Assembly: GCA_964343305.1 (NCBI GenBank)
Contig: CAYFJO010000008.1
Coordinates: forward strand, 4,934 to 68,933
Direction of reading: 5' to 3'
Length of the DNA stretch: 64,000 bases
Source of the DNA: CAYFJO01 sp964343305
GTDB taxonomy: Bacteria > Planctomycetota > Planctomycetia > Pirellulales > Pirellulaceae
Made by a program: the position numbers and the translations under genes. Below the pieces are notes generated by a model that had not been told where the DNA came from, searched no databases, and saw only the letters and a program-made list of their open reading frames with translations. Of the stretch, positions 26,219 through 35,780 are shown piece by piece (within the stretch, counting starts at the first letter, position 1; every line of letters starts with the position of its first letter).

Positions 26219-28780
26219 CTAGTTCAACTGATAATCGGGAGAACTCGTCAAAAGCACTACGAGACTCTGAAGCTTTGCGCTAACCGCGTCGCGCTGCTTG
26301 GCCCATTGATCCAGCGGGGGTAGGTCTTTGGCGAAGCCGATCAGCTCGGCACGCTTCTCGTCGTCCAGCGGTGTGACCAGGCATGCTTTGATCAGATAAT
26401 CGACCACCTGCTCACTGCTTTTGCAGCCGCCGGCCTCGACCAGCGCGACCATGTCGACGCCGCGGCGGCCATTGGGCTGGGGCACGCCCCGCACTAGCGC
26501 GGAGATCGAGTTGTAACGCACAAAGATGCGGTTCGAACTGATCCAGGAGCGGCCGTACCGCCATCCCTTCACGTCGGGCGGCTCAAAGAGCTGTTGGCCC
26601 ATCTTTGTCGTGGCTCCGTTCAGCGTTCCCGCGTCGGCCACGCGCTTGACCCCCAGCGTGCGCAGCGTTCCGACCGCTAGCTGCACCGGGCTTTTGTACT
26701 GCCGCCCCACCGCCTGCGAACTGTAAAACTCCTCGGAAAGGAAGAGGTTCTTTAGCATCGGCGCCAACTCGTAGTTGTATCCCCGCAAAACGGCCGACAG
26801 TTGTTCGACCGTTTCGGTGCTGGGGTTCTCGTGCGCGAAGAATACAAACAGCTTGCGGGCAATGAAGCGAGACGTGGCAGGTTGTTCGAGGATCAGCTTG
26901 ACCAGATCGTCGCCCGTCCAGTTGCCCTTGCGGCCGAAGACCGCCTTGGGGGTCTCGTCGTGGTTGGCGCCGATGAAGCGGAACTGGCCGGTTGCGGAAT
27001 CGAAGGTGTAACCGGTCAAGGCTCGGGCCGCATCGCGGATGTCCACTTCGTTGTAGCCCTGATCGACGCCCATGGCGAACAGTTCCATGATCTCGCGGGC
27101 TAGGTTTTCGTTGGCGTTTCCTTTGACGTTGCTGTTGTTGTCCAGGTAGCGGAGCATGGCCGGGTCGTGGACGATCCCGTAGAGCAGGGCCCCGAAGTTG
27201 CCCGCGGCATGTTCGCGAAGCAACTGGTTGTGGTGGTAGGTGGAGTAGCTGTGGCCGACCACGCTGGCCTGCGTGGCGAAATGGCCGTGCCAGAACAGGG
27301 TGAGCTTCTCTTGCAGTGGCCGGGGCGATTCGACCATCCGCTTCAGCCACCACTGAACGAGCCTGCCTTGCTGGCCGCCATAGGCCGTCGCCCTGGGTTT
27401 GGCAGCCGCGGTGCGGCTCTTGGCGGTGGAAATCCGCAGCTTCGCTTCCAACGGATCGACGGCCGGGGGCGGCACGGCATCGAAAGGCACATTGGCCGGC
27501 GGCTGACGATAGAAGTCCACCAATTGATCCACGGCCTTGTACAGACCCAGGTCGCAAAGCTTCTGCACCTCTTGCGGCGTGCCACCAAAGCCGGCCCTGG
27601 TCAGCAAGTGACGCGCCTTGTCGTAATCCCAAGCGTCGGTCGAAAGCGGCTTCATGCCCCCCACGGCGGCAACCCGCAAACTGTAAACGTGGGCAACACT
27701 AGCTTGGATGACGGCCTGCTGCTGGGCCACCTCTTTCTCCGTGGCGGTCTTTTCGGTGGCTGCTTTCGCCGCGGCTGCTTCCAGCTCCTTCTTTTTGGCC
27801 GGATCTTTCTCGGCGGCTGCTTGCTTGGCGAGCTGCGCGGCGGAAGCCGCCTTCGCGCGCAACCGTTGCTGGGTCCTACCCAGCTCGATCACGTTCCAAC
27901 CCTGCGTATCGATGGCGATCGCAGCTTCTGTCTGGCGAAGCGTCTTGTCGGCAGCAGCCGCTTTGTCGGCGGCAGCTTTCGCAGCGGCCGTCTTCGCGGC
28001 CAGCGTTTTCTCCGCAGCCTGTTTTTCGGCAGCGGCTTTAGTGGCAGCATCCTGAAGTGTTTTCTTTTTCGCCGCATCCGCTTCGGCCGCGGCTTTTTCG
28101 GCCGCCGTCTTGGCCGCTGCCGTCGCCGTCGCTAAGGTTTTCTGGGCGGCTTGGCTTTCGGTGTCGACTTTCTGGGCGGCACTGCGGGCGATCTTCGCTT
28201 CGATGGCCTGCACGTCACGCACGCAGTCCCAGGTGCTGAGGATGCATTTCTCTCTGATCCTGCCGACGTCATTGAACTTGGCGGCGGCCCGCGTCGCTAC
28301 GGCCTGATCGTTGGCGAGCTGCTCCTGATAAGCGTTGCGGCGAGCGGTTCTCTGGACCACCAGTTTCTCCAGTTCCGCTTGTTCGGCAGCCAATTCGCCC
28401 GCTTGTTGCTGCAAAGTTTTCTTGGCGTCTGGGTCCGATTCGTTGTTGGCTTTTTCCGCCGCGGCTTTGGCTGCCGCGGTCTGTTGCTTGAGCAACTCCT
28501 GGGCCTCGGTCAACAACTTGTTACCTCTGGCGAGGGTGGCTTTGGCCGCAGTGACGATGGCCCCCGTGGCCGCGCGAGCCATGCCCAAAGAACCCTGCGC
28601 ATTGCCGGCGTCTCTTTCCGCAGCTTGGGCTTGTTTTAGCGCCTCTTTGGCCACGGCCAGTTGTTCCGTTAAGTCACTCGCTTCGGCCCCCAGGGCAATT
28701 CCCCCGGTCGCTGCCAGGACGGCCGCTGTCAAAACGCTCACGGCGCACCGGCACGCTGTTTTGATTTTGCTTGACCACAT
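26219..28780 (-). CDS. Exported DUF1800 protein with long coiled-coil N-terminus
   Basis: 853 residues; GGGAGA 7 nt before the ATG; signal peptide to about residue 31 (TAAVLAATGGIALGAEA). Residues of about 35-370 are Ala/Lys/Glu/Gln-rich coiled coil with several breaks, one holding two Cys (C179, C186). DUF1800 starts near 380 (AWDYDKARHLLTRAGFGGTP) and has NLAREIMELFAMGVDQG, DVKGWRYGRSW and the terminal SSPDYQLN. Compared with the 683-residue paralogue the DUF1800 part is of similar size while the coil is almost twice as long. A copy of the 27-bp motif lies 168 bp upstream. Confidence 0.87.
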   Translation of the reverse strand: MWSSKIKTACRCAVSVLTAAVLAATGGIALGAEASDLTEQLAVAKEALKQAQAAERDAGNAQGSLGMARAATGAIVTAAKATLARGNKLLTEAQELLKQQTAAAKAAAEKANNESDPDAKKTLQQQAGELAAEQAELEKLVVQRTARRNAYQEQLANDQAVATRAAAKFNDVGRIREKCILSTWDCVRDVQAIEAKIARSAAQKVDTESQAAQKTLATATAAAKTAAEKAAAEADAAKKKTLQDAATKAAAEKQAAEKTLAAKTAAAKAAADKAAAADKTLRQTEAAIAIDTQGWNVIELGRTQQRLRAKAASAAQLAKQAAAEKDPAKKKELEAAAAKAATEKTATEKEVAQQQAVIQASVAHVYSLRVAAVGGMKPLSTDAWDYDKARHLLTRAGFGGTPQEVQKLCDLGLYKAVDQLVDFYRQPPANVPFDAVPPPAVDPLEAKLRISTAKSRTAAAKPRATAYGGQQGRLVQWWLKRMVESPRPLQEKLTLFWHGHFATQASVVGHSYSTYHHNQLLREHAAGNFGALLYGIVHDPAMLRYLDNNSNVKGNANENLAREIMELFAMGVDQGYNEVDIRDAARALTGYTFDSATGQFRFIGANHDETPKAVFGRKGNWTGDDLVKLILEQPATSRFIARKLFVFFAHENPSTETVEQLSAVLRGYNYELAPMLKNLFLSEEFYSSQAVGRQYKSPVQLAVGTLRTLGVKRVADAGTLNGATTKMGQQLFEPPDVKGWRYGRSWISSNRIFVRYNSISALVRGVPQPNGRRGVDMVALVEAGGCKSSEQVVDYLIKACLVTPLDDEKRAELIGFAKDLPPLDQWAKQRDAVSAKLQSLVVLLTSSPDYQLN

Positions 28781-28947
28781 GATATGTCTCCCGAAACGTA
28801 AGTTTGCGGCGAACTAAAAAACTCTGGCTCTTTCGGCTGCGGCTGAAGGCTTACATTGTTGAACCGGTTCGCTGGTGAACCTGGAATCACTCGCCGCACA
28901 CTCGTTCCTTCCACCAAACACGTTCGTGCGCGACTGCCTATCGACCA

Positions 28948-28974
28948 AATACTATATAAAACGACTCTAATTTA
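28948..28974 (-). promoter_or_regulatory. Recurrent 27-bp intergenic motif, strong copy
   Basis: Read on the minus strand it matches the copy at 10195-10221 at 22 of 27 positions, including TTTATATAGTATT. It lies in the otherwise empty 310-bp gap upstream of the coiled-coil DUF1800 gene and points toward it. Confidence 0.5.
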
Positions 28975-29091
28975 GTGTCATTATCAACGATTGTCCACCT
29001 TCGAACAACCAGATTTTGTGTCCACGACTTTAGATGCACAGCCAAGTTGATGACGTGGCGCAGGTACCGGTTAAGGTCATTGAATAAACCG

Positions 29092-29973
29092 TCAACGGAC
29101 TAACTCGCCGGCCCGGGGTGTCACTTTGTCGATGTTTGGCGTCACGTCGGCATCAACGTTGCCCAATGCCCAGGCGAGACCACCGAGCACAATCTGCTGG
29201 AATGGTTCCTCTCCCCAGACATTTTCGCGGTGAGCCATCGAGGTGAAAAAAACACGCCCCTTGCCATGCATGCGCGCCCAGGTGGAAGGGTAAATCGGCC
29301 GCTGGTAGCAACCGCCTTTCATGCCGGCCGTTTCCTGCACCAGGATCACGTGCAGGTCTTTGGCAAAGTTCTTCAACGCGTACCACTCTTCAAGCAACGT
29401 GAACGACTCACCCAAGTCGCTCACACCGGGGAATTCTACCGAAGCGACGCGCATCTTGGCCTCTTGCTGTGGGCCATGGGCAATGAACTCGCCGCCGAGC
29501 ATGGCAATGTAAGGATCGACCTTGGGACTGTTCGCATAACGCTCGCCGGGTGTCCGCCAGCAAGCACAACTCGAATGAAACGCCACGAATCCCTTGCCGC
29601 CCGCAATTGCGTCCAAGAGTCGCTGCTTCCCCTCCGCCGACATCGGTGGCTCTTTCTGATCGTTGGGTACGGTCAGATCATTATTCGTGAAGAAGGCGAT
29701 GGCGTCGTACTGGTCGAGATCTTTGTCGAAGACACGGCCGTCTTTCGTACACTCGACCTCGACGTCAATTCGCTTGCCCATGTCAACCAGCGCCCGCTCG
29801 GAATGGCTCAGTGCGTCTCCTTTGCGACGGACGACGGAGTGATAAAAGCCGACGTTGCGAGTGAAGTAGAGCACCTTCTGTTTTTTCTTATCGGTCGCGG
29901 CAACCCAACCCAGCGGAAAGGTCGAAGCACCAAGTGCGGCTCCGGTCGTCAAAAGCATTTCGCGGCGTTTCAT
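29092..29973 (-). CDS. Tat-exported ThuA-domain protein
   Basis: The ATG at 29973 (GGGAG 8 nt upstream) gives a twin-arginine-like start (MKRREMLLTTGAALGAS); the frame is open to 30012. About 293 residues. The glutamine-amidotransferase-like ThuA fold is seen in KVLYFTRNVGFYHS, DAIAFFTNNDLTVP, GKGFVAFHSSCACW, and RVFFTSMAHRENVWG. ThuA proteins act in disaccharide use, with unproven chemistry. It is a single gene, divergent from an Rrf2 regulator. Confidence 0.85.
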   Translation of the reverse strand: MKRREMLLTTGAALGASTFPLGWVAATDKKKQKVLYFTRNVGFYHSVVRRKGDALSHSERALVDMGKRIDVEVECTKDGRVFDKDLDQYDAIAFFTNNDLTVPNDQKEPPMSAEGKQRLLDAIAGGKGFVAFHSSCACWRTPGERYANSPKVDPYIAMLGGEFIAHGPQQEAKMRVASVEFPGVSDLGESFTLLEEWYALKNFAKDLHVILVQETAGMKGGCYQRPIYPSTWARMHGKGRVFFTSMAHRENVWGEEPFQQIVLGGLAWALGNVDADVTPNIDKVTPRAGELVR

Positions 29974-30076
29974 GGTCGTGGCTCCCAGATGATCAGACTG
30001 TTCACGAATCAACGCGCGTTCCGCGCGATGCGAACAAAGAATTCAGCGTCCGCCGTGGTCTAGAGTCCAAATCAAC

Positions 30077-30104
30077 TAAATGTAGACTTTGTTTAACCAG
30101 TTTT
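30077..30104 (+). promoter_or_regulatory. Recurrent intergenic motif between ThuA and Rrf2 genes
   Basis: Contains the 13-mer TAGACTTTGTTTA identical to that at 10200-10212, followed by ACCAGTTTT in place of TATAGTATT. It lies 104 bp from the ThuA start and 231 bp from the Rrf2 start. Confidence 0.45.
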
Positions 30105-30244
30105 AATCTTATGCGACCGCCGTGGTGCCTGTCAAACTTGTCAATGCCAACAATTCGGGGCAGCGTTCTCTGGCACCGCCCTGCTGAAGTTAGCAAGCCC
30201 CAGCCAACAGTTTGGATTAGGTCAATATATTTTTCAGTCTGCTC

Positions 30245-30273
30245 TTGACAGGGATTTTCCCGATGAATATTTT
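30245..30273 (+). promoter_or_regulatory. Sigma-70-like promoter of the first Rrf2 gene
   Basis: TTGACA (30245-30250), 17-bp spacer, TATTTT (30268-30273), about 62 bp before the ATG at 30335. Confidence 0.45.
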
Positions 30274-30334
30274 GGACGTTAAGGTCCATTTATCTTTATT
30301 GCAGGCGAGTTCGTGGCCGAAAGAAAGGGGACCT

Positions 30335-30781
30335 ATGATTTCACTCACTGCCGAATATGCCCTACGGGGCATCGTCTATCTGGCCGATCAAAATGGCCAG
30401 CCAAAAACAACAGCCCAAATTGCTGGGGCAACGAACGTCCCAGTCGGTTATCTGGCAAAAGTGATGCAGAACCTCAGCCGTGCGCGTTTGGTACATTCGC
30501 AACGGGGGCTCAGAGGCGGTTTCACATTGGTCAAGGATCCCGCTCACACCACGATGCTTGAAGTCGTCCACTCGGTCGATCCCCTACGACGATTTCCAGA
30601 TTGTCCGCTCGGTATCGAGGCCCACGGCAAGAATCTTTGCTCATTGCATCGGCGGCTCGATGACGTCGCGGCAATGGTAGAAGAGGCATTTGGTGGTGTG
30701 ACCATTGCCGAGTTGCTTGCCGTCCCGCCACACCGCAAGCCACTTTGCCGCTTCCCTTCGGTGACGGAACCAGCCACGTAA
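30335..30781 (+). CDS. Rrf2-family transcription regulator
   Basis: 148 residues from ATG 30335, with GGGG just upstream. The N-terminal winged helix is typical (MISLTAEYALRGIVYLAD, PVGYLAKVMQNLSRARLV, GLRGGFTLVKDP). Cysteines C90 and C102 (DCPLGIEAHGKNLC) lie in the region where IscR and NsrR bind an Fe-S cluster; a third, C138, is far downstream, so cluster binding is possible but not of the standard spacing. Relatives sense NO, iron-sulfur status or redox. The divergent ThuA gene and the downstream hydrazine-synthase-like gene are candidate targets. Confidence 0.85.
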   Translation: MISLTAEYALRGIVYLADQNGQPKTTAQIAGATNVPVGYLAKVMQNLSRARLVHSQRGLRGGFTLVKDPAHTTMLEVVHSVDPLRRFPDCPLGIEAHGKNLCSLHRRLDDVAAMVEEAFGGVTIAELLAVPPHRKPLCRFPSVTEPAT

Positions 30782-31002
30782 CCATCAAGGCTCGTTCTAA
30801 TCTTGTGTTGCCGTTGTGAATCGCCATCGTACGGAGCGACACACAATTGGGACACTACCCAGTACGGTTCAAAACTTGATAATCTGGGTTCAATTTACGA
30901 TAATAGCTCGCTAAAGAAGGGTCGTGTGATAAGAACGCCTTTTTGCGACGCACGGGCCTTTAGCACACGGTTAACCAACGCGGCCTTCGGTCGTAGCCGA
31001 AT

Positions 31003-31053
31003 TGTAGGACGGAATTCCATTCCGTTTCAGAGGGATTGAAAATCCGTCCTACA
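31003..31053. repeat. REP-like hairpin element, copy 2
   Basis: TGTAGGACGGA at the left end pairs perfectly with TCCGTCCTACA at the right end, with further partial pairing inside. It lies in the 350-bp gap between the Rrf2 gene and the HzsA-like gene; nothing else was recognised in that gap. Confidence 0.75.
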
Positions 31054-31134
31054 GGAACTTGCGCGGGAAGACCTAGCAGTACAACCTGAAGAAACCATCA
31101 ATTTCCAAAGTTCACGCCACATGCCGGAGAAGCT

Positions 31135-34100
31135 ATGAAACGCAGCGACACGATGAAAGGTATATTGATGCTTGCCGCAACGCTGTTGTGTTCCACAACG
31201 TTAGCCAAGCCGAAAGTCGTGAAGGTCAAGGTGACAGTCGACAGTGAAGCACCTGGCTATGAAGCTTACAGGGCCATGGACGGCGATCCGGCGACCATGT
31301 GGCATACGCTGTTTGGCCCAGCCGATCCGAAGCATCCTCACCAAATCGCCGTCGACCTGGGCCGCGTCTACGAGGTCACCGGGTTGAAGTATCTGCCGCG
31401 CCAGGGCGGCGGCAACGGCACAATTCAAAATTACGAAGTGTCGGTCAGCGCCGACGGCAAGCAGTTCGGCACGCCGGTGGCCAAGGGTACGTTCGTCAAG
31501 AGCACTGAATGGAACATCATCCAGTTTTCGGCCCCGGTCAAAGCTCGTTATGTAAAGGTGCGGGCACTGAGCGAGGTGCGTGGCCAGCCGTGGTCGTCAA
31601 TTGCCGAGCTGCAGATCGTGTCGGAAGGTGTCCAATTCCGAGCGCTGCCGCAGCCGTGGTTTGTCATCCCTGGGCGCGAGGGTCCGCCGCAAACAGAGTT
31701 GGAGCGGCAATATGTGACGCTGCTGTACGACATCAAGAACCGCGGGCGGATGGCGGCGTATGCCGATCAGGTGTTTCGCCGTGACGCGTTGATCCTCGAT
31801 TCAGACCGGGACCCGGCCGACGTGGTGCTGCGCCGCACGGCCGCGCTACTGACGGACATTAAGCGAATTGCACGGGCACAACGCGTGGCCCATCGCGTGG
31901 AGCGTGACGGCCATGTATTCAGCACATTTGAGAAACAACTCGCCGTTCTGCAAACCAAAGCGGCGCAGATCCAGGTAGCCGACACTGAGGCCCGATACGA
32001 ACTCTTTGAGGAAGTCTGTTGTCTGCGTCGCGAAATCGCCTTCTCCAATCCGTTGCTCGATTTCGACCAGATCCTATTCATCAAGCGACATCGGGCGCTG
32101 TTCAACCATATGTGCGACCAATACTACGGCATGGCGGCCACACCCGGCGGTGGACTGTACATGCTCAGCGAGGCCTTCGGGAGCAATCCGCAGGTGCGTG
32201 ACGCACTGGCTGACTCCGTGGCTCTGCGCGGCCGGCTGAAGGGGCAAGCGCTCAGTGGTGGGTCGAATACGCCGCCATCGGTCAGGTTCGACGGGATGGG
32301 CAACCGCCACGGGCAAGACCATGGCGGTGGGACGTTCCTATCGCCCGACCTCTCGTATGACGGCAAGACAATTCTATTCGCCTACGTTGAGAACACAGGG
32401 GACACGCAGCACAGACACCACACCGATCCTTCAAAAGGGCATTGGCACGAGGGTCGCTGTTATCACATCTTCAAGGTGAATGCCGACGGCTCGAACTTGG
32501 AACAACTGACCGATGGCACCTGGAACGATTTTGATCCGTGCTGGCTGCCCAATGGCCGGATTGCCTTTACCAGCGAACGCCGCGGAGGCTATTTGCGATG
32601 CGGCCGCGTCTGCCCAACGTACACGCTGTTCGACATGGCGGCCGACGGCAGTGACATCACATGCCTGAGTTTCCACGAGACCAACGAATGGTCTCCGAGC
32701 GTGACAAATGATGGCAGGATCATCTGGACCCGCTGGGACTACGTCGACCGGCACGGTTGTACGGCCCACATGCCGTGGATCACAACGCTTGACGGCCGCG
32801 ACCCACGGGCCGTGCACGGCAACTTCGCTCCCCGCCATTCGCGACCCGACATGGAAATCGACGTGCGCGCAATTCCGGGATCGCAGAAGTTCGTCGCCAC
32901 CGCCGCACCGCACCACGGACAGGCGTACGGCTCGTTGGTGATCATCGATCCTCGCATTCCCGACGATGACCGCATGGCACCGGTCAAACGGATCACTCCA
33001 GAAGTCGGCTTCCCGGAAACGCAAGGCGGCGCGCAGGCGTATGGCACGCCATGGCCGCTGAGCGAAGACTACTACCTGTGTGTCTACGACCGGTCCGTTC
33101 AGCCGGGTGTCGGCCGACAAGGTCGCGGTTTCTCGCGGGGCGACTACGGCATCTACCTGGTTGATGCGTTCGGCAACAAGGAATTGATTTACCGCGATCC
33201 GCAGATCGCGTCGCTGAGCCCAATTCCGTTGCGACCGCGACCCAAACCGCCAGCTCCGCCGGCATTGGCCGAGGCCGCACGCAGCCCCACGGAAATCGAC
33301 TATGCCAAACACGATCCCGGCGAAGGCACGGTGACCGTGATCGATGTGTACGACAGTTTGACCCAATGGCCGCAGGACACGAAGATTACCGCTTTGCGTG
33401 TCTTACAGGTCTTGCCTATGACGATGCCGTCGGGCATCCACCCGCACGAGACCGGCCTGCGGCTGCCATCGGCCGGCGACTCGGTGGTGCCCGCCCGCTA
33501 CGTGCTGGGCACGGTGCCCGTGGAAGAGGATGGCAGTGCCCATTTCACCGTCCCGGCCGAGCGCGAGATTTTCTTCCAAGCTCTGGACGAACGCGGACTG
33601 GCCGTACAGTCGATGCGCTCGGCCACCTACTTGCACAGGGGCGAGCGGCTGACATGCCACGGGTGCCACGAGCCACAGCGTCGCGCGCCGCAGAAAATAC
33701 GACAGTCGTCTTTAGCCCTCAAGCGACCGCCGTCGCGTTTGAAGCCGGACGTGGACGGTTCGAATCCGTTCAGCTACCCGCGGCTGGTCCAACCGGTCCT
33801 GGACCGGCATTGTGTCGCCTGCCACGCCAAACATCCGGACGAGGCCTCGGATCTGAGCAACCGGATTGTCAGCATGCCGCGTGGCCGAGGCAAAGTGTAC
33901 GCGTCGTACGCGAACCTCGCGCCGAAGTATGGATTTTGGAACTATGGCGACGGGCACCGCACCACGCCGGGCCAATTCGGCGCGCGAGCGTCGAAGCTGC
34001 TGGAGTTGCTGGAAAAGGGCCATTACGACGTGAAGCTGCCGCCGGAAGATTTGCACCGCATCACGCTCTGGCTCGATTGCGTCTCGCTGTTCTATGGCGT

Positions 34101-34164
34101 TTACGAGAAAGAAGGCGGCCAGGCACAGCTTCGCGGCGAGGTGGCGAGACCCACGTTGGAATAG
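31135..34164 (+). CDS. Exported diheme protein with discoidin and hydrazine-synthase-alpha-like domains
   Basis: 1009 residues; GGAG 6 nt before the ATG; signal peptide (MKGILMLAATLLCSTTLAKP). An F5/8C discoidin-like domain spans about 28-165 (AMDGDPATMWHTLFGPAD). The middle, about 290-720, is a beta-propeller (LSPDLSYDGKTILFAYVEN, GRIAFTSERRGGYLRCGR) resembling the hydrazine synthase alpha-subunit middle domain. Two c-type heme sites follow, CHGCH (841-845) and CVACH (893-897). The resemblance does not mean hydrazine synthesis: related proteins are widespread in planctomycetes that are not anammox. Periplasmic electron transfer or oxidation is likely. It converges on NnrS with only 9 bp between stops. 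Confidence 0.8.
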   Translation: MKRSDTMKGILMLAATLLCSTTLAKPKVVKVKVTVDSEAPGYEAYRAMDGDPATMWHTLFGPADPKHPHQIAVDLGRVYEVTGLKYLPRQGGGNGTIQNYEVSVSADGKQFGTPVAKGTFVKSTEWNIIQFSAPVKARYVKVRALSEVRGQPWSSIAELQIVSEGVQFRALPQPWFVIPGREGPPQTELERQYVTLLYDIKNRGRMAAYADQVFRRDALILDSDRDPADVVLRRTAALLTDIKRIARAQRVAHRVERDGHVFSTFEKQLAVLQTKAAQIQVADTEARYELFEEVCCLRREIAFSNPLLDFDQILFIKRHRALFNHMCDQYYGMAATPGGGLYMLSEAFGSNPQVRDALADSVALRGRLKGQALSGGSNTPPSVRFDGMGNRHGQDHGGGTFLSPDLSYDGKTILFAYVENTGDTQHRHHTDPSKGHWHEGRCYHIFKVNADGSNLEQLTDGTWNDFDPCWLPNGRIAFTSERRGGYLRCGRVCPTYTLFDMAADGSDITCLSFHETNEWSPSVTNDGRIIWTRWDYVDRHGCTAHMPWITTLDGRDPRAVHGNFAPRHSRPDMEIDVRAIPGSQKFVATAAPHHGQAYGSLVIIDPRIPDDDRMAPVKRITPEVGFPETQGGAQAYGTPWPLSEDYYLCVYDRSVQPGVGRQGRGFSRGDYGIYLVDAFGNKELIYRDPQIASLSPIPLRPRPKPPAPPALAEAARSPTEIDYAKHDPGEGTVTVIDVYDSLTQWPQDTKITALRVLQVLPMTMPSGIHPHETGLRLPSAGDSVVPARYVLGTVPVEEDGSAHFTVPAEREIFFQALDERGLAVQSMRSATYLHRGERLTCHGCHEPQRRAPQKIRQSSLALKRPPSRLKPDVDGSNPFSYPRLVQPVLDRHCVACHAKHPDEASDLSNRIVSMPRGRGKVYASYANLAPKYGFWNYGDGHRTTPGQFGARASKLLELLEKGHYDVKLPPEDLHRITLWLDCVSLFYGVYEKEGGQAQLRGEVARPTLE

Positions 34165-34173
34165 CCATCCCGT

Positions 34174-35343
34174 TCATGATGCGACTTCTGTTTGTTGAGA
34201 CTTGGCGCCACTGAATGCGCTGCTAGCGGCGGACGTGACGGTGCTGAACACGAACAGGACAATTGCGGCGGCGTTTAATAGGCCACCCCAGCCGTTCAAG
34301 TACGGCATCATGCAAGTATCGCCGACGATGCGCAGCACAAGCGAAAGCTGCAGCAGAACCACGTGGGCATAAAAGCGCCTACGAAATGGAATCGAGATGT
34401 TCAACACGGCCGGGAAAATAATCGGTGCGTGGCCGAAAATCATCGCAAACACAAAGCCCAGGAAGAAGATGTGCAGCACGGAGTCGTACACCGGGCCGTA
34501 TTTGGGCAGAGGCGAGTGAAACAACAGCCCGAGTCCCGCAATGGCCAGCCACACGTAGCCGGAAAGCAGACAGGCGGCTGTGAATCGCGGCAAGCCCGGC
34601 TGCCGAATCGTACGGCGGGCAATGTCGTTGCGTAGCAGCCAAAACGCCAAAGCGAACATCCCGATGCCGGCAATTTGTTCGCCGAACTTTTGTTCGAGGG
34701 TGCTTACGACCAGGCCGCCCAAGAACGTTGCTGTGGCCGTCAGGAACAGCCGGTGCTGCCAACGGTTCGGCTGCAGAAACCGGCTCAATTCGAGCCGTTC
34801 TGCGACGATCGTCAGCAACAGGAACCCCATCCACCACGGCACAACACGGTGAATCGGCCATCGCTGCAGCCACAGCAAGTTGCCGACCAGCCACGAGGCG
34901 TTTCCGCAGGCCATGACAACCAGGAACGTGGACGGCCAACGCGCGGCAAATGCGACGACCACGCTCAAAAGGCACACACTGCCGAGCACAAACGCAACGG
35001 GCACGGGCTTGCCCAGCACGCCTGCGATCAGCATCAGCCCGCCGGCCGCCGTCAACATGGGGCCGGGAAACGCCCACCAACGGCCGACCGCGACCGCTCG
35101 CTCGACGCCGATCAACGTGCCCAGAAAACCGGACACCATCAGCGGCCCATGAAACGACACCCAATTGACGTTGAAAGAGGTGAGCGGCACGGGCGACCAC
35201 ATCAGCCGCACTAGCCCGCCCCAGACGCCCGTAACCAGGAAGAGCATCGCCAGCATCAGCAACGGCGCACGGCTCAATCGCTGTTTCCAAGAGACACCCG
35301 GCTGTATGGCCGGATTTGGCGTTGGCGTGTTTGAGCTGGACAT
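34174..35343 (-). CDS. nnrS: NnrS-family integral membrane protein
   Basis: About 389 residues from ATG 35343 (no clear Shine-Dalgarno; the frame is open to 35472, so the start is uncertain). Around 11-12 hydrophobic segments are seen, with PWWMGFLLLTIVAERLELSR and a late LHIFFLGFVFAMIFGHAP, both typical of NnrS. NnrS is a heme- and copper-linked membrane protein that protects against nitrosative stress; its exact activity is unknown. It is divergent from an Rrf2 regulator with an NsrR-like cysteine set, an arrangement that fits NO-responsive control. Confidence 0.78.
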   Translation of the reverse strand: MSSSNTPTPNPAIQPGVSWKQRLSRAPLLMLAMLFLVTGVWGGLVRLMWSPVPLTSFNVNWVSFHGPLMVSGFLGTLIGVERAVAVGRWWAFPGPMLTAAGGLMLIAGVLGKPVPVAFVLGSVCLLSVVVAFAARWPSTFLVVMACGNASWLVGNLLWLQRWPIHRVVPWWMGFLLLTIVAERLELSRFLQPNRWQHRLFLTATATFLGGLVVSTLEQKFGEQIAGIGMFALAFWLLRNDIARRTIRQPGLPRFTAACLLSGYVWLAIAGLGLLFHSPLPKYGPVYDSVLHIFFLGFVFAMIFGHAPIIFPAVLNISIPFRRRFYAHVVLLQLSLVLRIVGDTCMMPYLNGWGGLLNAAAIVLFVFSTVTSAASSAFSGAKSQQTEVAS

Positions 35344-35559
35344 GCGTTGCGTTGCGATCGCCAGAGTTTGGCAGCTTTCTATTAACGGGTCCCGTCCATT
35401 CATCAGGTTCTGGCTGCCGCTGCACTTTGCTGGCTGACCTTGGCCATTCTGACAGACCGACCATGGTGGCACCAGTTCTCCATGAGTTTTCAGAATCGCC
35501 GTACGCCTGGCCAGTCATGCTCCGCGGATAAACGACGCGGCCTGCCGCCGCAACCAACG

Positions 35560-35610
35560 TGTAGGACGGATTTCCAATCCATCCCAGACGGTTTGAAAAA
35601 CCGTCCCACA
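35560..35610. repeat. REP-like hairpin element, copy 3
   Basis: TGTAGGACGG at the left pairs with CCGTCCCACA at the right (one mismatch) and the inner arms pair partly. It is in the NnrS/Rrf2 divergent region and closely resembles copy 2. Confidence 0.75.
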
Positions 35611-35670
35611 GAAATGCGCGCAAGATAACAAGAAACGAACTCACATCCTATTAGTGTGTTGGCCCGAACC

Positions 35671-35704
35671 AGACTTCCGAAGTTTTCCGAAACTTCGGAA
35701 GTCT
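35671..35704. repeat. Perfect 15-bp hairpin in the NnrS/Rrf2 intergenic region
   Basis: AGACTTCCGAAGTTT, loop TCCG, then the exact reverse complement. There is no T-tract, and the genes on either side diverge, so it is not a terminator of either. It may be a protein-binding site or a second small repeat family. Confidence 0.6.
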
Positions 35705-35745
35705 ACAACTCAAAAATAGCACACTACCCCATTCGGCTCCCCCTG

Positions 35746-35780
35746 TTGACTCAAACGACATGTGTAACGTAAAATACACA
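35746..35780 (+). promoter_or_regulatory. Promoter of the second Rrf2 gene with overlapping inverted repeat
   Basis: TTGACT (35746-35751), 18-bp spacer, TAAAAT (35770-35775). The perfect inverted repeat TGTGTA-N8-TACACA (35761-35780) covers the -10 element, 45 bp before the ATG. Autorepression by the Rrf2 protein is the simple reading; inference. Confidence 0.5.

Noticed and set aside
31135..34164. Evidence for anammox metabolism
   Set aside because: Only an alpha-like protein is present; no other hydrazine synthase subunit, no hydrazine dehydrogenase, and such proteins are common in other planctomycetes.
35671..35704. The 15-bp hairpin as a rho-independent terminator
   Set aside because: It lies between divergent genes, and no T-tract follows on either strand.
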